Source of the DNA: an uncultured Verrucomicrobiota bacterium
GTDB taxonomy: Bacteria; Verrucomicrobiota; Verrucomicrobiia; Limisphaerales; UBA9464
DNA length: 64,000 nt
Assembly (NCBI GenBank): GCA_903922605.1
Contig: CAIXUG010000024.1
Coordinates: 1 to 64,000 of the forward strand
Direction of reading: 5' to 3'
A program made the translations under genes and the position numbers. The notes under the pieces were generated by a model that was not told the origin of the DNA, did no database searches, and saw nothing but the letters and a program-made list of their open reading frames with translations. The number at the start of each line of letters is the position of its first letter. The first letter of the stretch is position 1. Shown one piece after another: positions 62,161-64,000 of this stretch.

Positions 62161-62955
62161 TCAGAACTTGTAGCTGATGCCGGCGGTGAGCTGCACGTCG
62201 TTCTTCTTGCGGGCGATGCCGGGGGCGAAGTCGGCCGGGCGGCTGCGGAAGGTGTCGCGCACGGTGATGTTCATCGCCATGTGCTTCGAGAGATCGGCCT
62301 CGAGCTTGACCGAGGAGTTCAGCACGTAGTCGCCGAAGTCCTCCACCCGGGGCAGGTATTCCGCGTCCTGAAAGAGGCGGGCGTGGTCGCTGATGTTCCA
62401 CTTGAACTTCTCGCCCACACGCAGGGTCACGTAGCTCTCGGAGGAGCGGCCCTTGAGCTCTTCCAGCACGAAGCCGGGACCGAATTCACCGCTGAGCTCG
62501 TAGGTCTTGTCCTTGAGGAAGTAGTAGCCGACGCCGGGGTTGAGGCTGAAGCGGTAATCCACGCCGGCGATCTTGTCCTGACGGCCATCGACCTTGCCGA
62601 GGAAGTAGCCGCGATCCTCCCAGACGAGGCGGTTGTACTGCAGGCCCGCGCCGTAGTTCTGGGTGGTGGTGCTCTTGGTCTCGACGAGCGTCGGGGGCGG
62701 GCCGGCGGCGATGGACTTGGTGGTGTTCTCGCCGTAGTTCACGTCGGCCGTGAAGGAGAGCTCGTTCTTGCTCCACTTGCGGAGCGAGATGATGTTCAGA
62801 CCGGCGGTGAAGGTCTCCGAGTTGCCGGAGGTCAGGCCGAGGTTGGCACCGGCGGAAGTCTCCCAAGTGCCCTTGGGGGCGTCTTCGGCGACGGTGCAGA
62901 GGTTGGCGGCCACCGCGAGGGCGGCCACGGACAGGTATTGTGTGTGTTGCTTCAT
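62161..62955 (-). CDS. DUF481 (YdiY-like) outer-membrane protein
   Basis: 264 aa with a signal peptide (YLSVAALAVAANLCTVAEDA). The mature part is all beta: WETSAGANLGLTSGNSETFT, FTADVNYGENTTKS, YGAGLQYNRLVWEDRGYFLG, the DYRFSLNPGVGYYFLKDKTY segment, YVTLRVGEKFKWNISDHARL, and NDVQLTAGISYKF with the terminal Phe of outer-membrane barrels. It matches DUF481, the family of E. coli YdiY (salt-induced outer-membrane protein). It is monocistronic, with its own terminator. The biochemical role of the family is not settled. Confidence 0.85.
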   Translation of the reverse strand: MKQHTQYLSVAALAVAANLCTVAEDAPKGTWETSAGANLGLTSGNSETFTAGLNIISLRKWSKNELSFTADVNYGENTTKSIAAGPPPTLVETKSTTTQNYGAGLQYNRLVWEDRGYFLGKVDGRQDKIAGVDYRFSLNPGVGYYFLKDKTYELSGEFGPGFVLEELKGRSSESYVTLRVGEKFKWNISDHARLFQDAEYLPRVEDFGDYVLNSSVKLEADLSKHMAMNITVRDTFRSRPADFAPGIARKKNDVQLTAGISYKF

Positions 62956-63013
62956 TGCGGAGCGCGGTGAGTATCACACCCCATCCTACGCCGCAACCTG
63001 CTTCCGGCCCGTG

Positions 63014-64000
63014 TTATTTCGTACCCGTCGCCGGGCGCAGCCACCAGGCCTTCTCGGCGCAGAAGAGGTGCCCATATTCCACGTAGCCCCGGGGCACGGA
63101 TTTCAACGGGAAACGGTCCGGCACCCGCCCGCGCAGGGCGAGGTCGAGCAGGAAGTTGAACCAGGCGTGGTTGGGATCGAAGAAGCACTGGTGCCACTCC
63201 GAGTTTGCCGTCAGCGGCGACAGGTAGATCGCCTGGATCGGGCGCTGGTAGTCGTGGATCACGAAGAAATCCTCCTTATGGCCGTCCTGCACGTGCAGGG
63301 GCAGCCACACGCAGGGCCGGTTGCCATACCAGGCGACCGCCCACGGCACGTCGCTGGCGATGAGCGCGTTGGGCGGGCTGTACTCGCACAGCTCGCGGAT
63401 GATCGCCGGGCGGTACGGCGGGTCCGCCAGCGGGTATACGCGGCGCGGCACCATGCCGGGAATGGCCAGCACGTCCGACGAGAGCGCCACCACCAGCGGC
63501 AGGCTGAAGAGCATGAGGGCGGTAAAATTGACGATCGTGCGGATGAGCGGAAAGGGGAACTGCACCCGGTCCAGCAGCAGGCCGAACATGGCCGAACCGA
63601 AGATGTAGATGAGCGGTGAGGCGAGCACGAGGAGGTTCTCCGAGTTCACCAGCGGCACCAGCTTGCTGAGGTGGGTCTGGCCCGCCGCCTGCGCGAGGAA
63701 CAGGACCACCAGCGAGAGCATCAGGAACCAGCGCAGCCGCCGGAGGGTCGGGTCACGGAAGGGCACGAGCAGGCCCGCCAGGAAGAACGCCGCGAGCCAG
63801 TTGCCGGCGTAGCGCGGCAGGTCGCTCTGGAGGAGCTCCAGCGAATTGGTGATGACCTTGGACGCCGCCTCGTTGGCGGTGGTCTCACCGAATTCCGGGT
63901 TGAAGGAGCGCTCCAGCTTGTCGTCGGGGAAGGATTCCGTGTCGGCAAACAGCGCGAAGCCGGCGGTGCCGAGGGGGTTGCCGCAGAGGTGCCAGTTCCG
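63014..64000 (-). CDS. Multi-pass membrane protein, ArnT/PMT-like glycosyltransferase family, 5' end outside window
   Basis: 329 codons, open to the right edge of the window; a GTG at 63766 is internal, because the frame upstream is coding (NWHLCGNPLGTAGFALFADT, AGNWLAAFFLAGLLVPFRDP). Hydrophobic helices: RWFLMLSLVVLFLAQAAGQ, ENLLVLASPLIYIFGSAMFG, IRTIVNFTALMLFSLPLVVA. The remaining 120 residues are a soluble end (PPNALIASDVPWAVAWYGNR, then CVWLPLHVQDG). This is the architecture of the C-terminal half of ArnT/dolichyl-mannose-type (GT83/39) transferases. The catalytic first loop is not in the window, so the assignment is tentative. Confidence 0.6.
   Translation of the reverse strand, partial: RNWHLCGNPLGTAGFALFADTESFPDDKLERSFNPEFGETTANEAASKVITNSLELLQSDLPRYAGNWLAAFFLAGLLVPFRDPTLRRLRWFLMLSLVVLFLAQAAGQTHLSKLVPLVNSENLLVLASPLIYIFGSAMFGLLLDRVQFPFPLIRTIVNFTALMLFSLPLVVALSSDVLAIPGMVPRRVYPLADPPYRPAIIRELCEYSPPNALIASDVPWAVAWYGNRPCVWLPLHVQDGHKEDFFVIHDYQRPIQAIYLSPLTANSEWHQCFFDPNHAWFNFLLDLALRGRVPDRFPLKSVPRGYVEYGHLFCAEKAWWLRPATGTK

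Overview
The window looks like chromosomal DNA of a Verrucomicrobiota bacterium, most likely of the Pedosphaera/Limisphaera type (inference). The grounds are high GC, very weak Shine-Dalgarno signals, a prepilin-leader protein at the left edge, a PEP-CTERM protein, and many large secreted beta-propeller, LamG, NHL, CotH and VCBS proteins. There is also a BlaI/M56 pair, an FmdB zinc ribbon and a HpnA-type epimerase. I see no rRNA, tRNA, CRISPR array, intact insertion sequence or prophage.

Layout. 1-6.2 kb: start of a pseudopilin-like gene, a PQQ/HAF-repeat secreted protein, a duplicated 250-bp structured repeat, and a GH127-type glycosidase with a LamG tail. 6.5-13.5 kb: an NHL-repeat secreted protein, a stand-alone IF3 N-domain protein, a PAS-PAS-GAF histidine kinase overlapping its response regulator, a 32-bp palindrome, and a protein made only of two ClpC N-terminal domains. 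13.5-20 kb: three tandem secreted BNR-type propeller paralogues. 20.2-24.6 kb: an orphan DNA methyltransferase with a nuclease-like tail, a PQQ propeller protein and a patatin phospholipase. 24.6-30.5 kb: two small sets of uncharacterised membrane/envelope genes, separated by a small foreign-looking gene between duplicated leader sequences and by palindromic repeats. 30.5-33.6 kb: a BlaI repressor with an M56 (BlaR1-like) peptidase and dyad operators. 33.8-43 kb: a beta-helix protein, hpnA-like epimerase, tandem small membrane proteins, FmdB, a PadR repressor with a HAAS-CcsA-like fusion, and a VCBS protein. 43.4-53.7 kb: a SanA-like protein, a CotH kinase-like protein, a HEAT-repeat protein, a PEP-CTERM protein, a HAD phosphatase and a hotdog thioesterase. 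53.6-60.7 kb: five tandem copies of a membrane-anchored protein with a GspG-pseudopilin-like C-terminal lobe. 60.8-64 kb: a retropepsin-like protease with PDZ, a DUF481 outer-membrane protein, and a membrane glycosyltransferase-like gene cut by the window end.

How it fits together. Most of the window encodes exported proteins of carbohydrate or envelope biology. At least six share a short C-terminal module with a 'Y-x-V-Q-x-T-T-D-L-x-x-W' core and a final F/Y-R-L/V, possibly a sorting or beta-sandwich domain (inference). Regulation is visible at two loci: BlaI operators flanking a promoter, and a PadR dyad inside a promoter spacer. The most unusual items are the five-gene array, the HAAS-CcsA fusion under PadR, the tandem ClpC-N protein, the free IF3 N-domain and the two-gene vWA-like/membrane operon.
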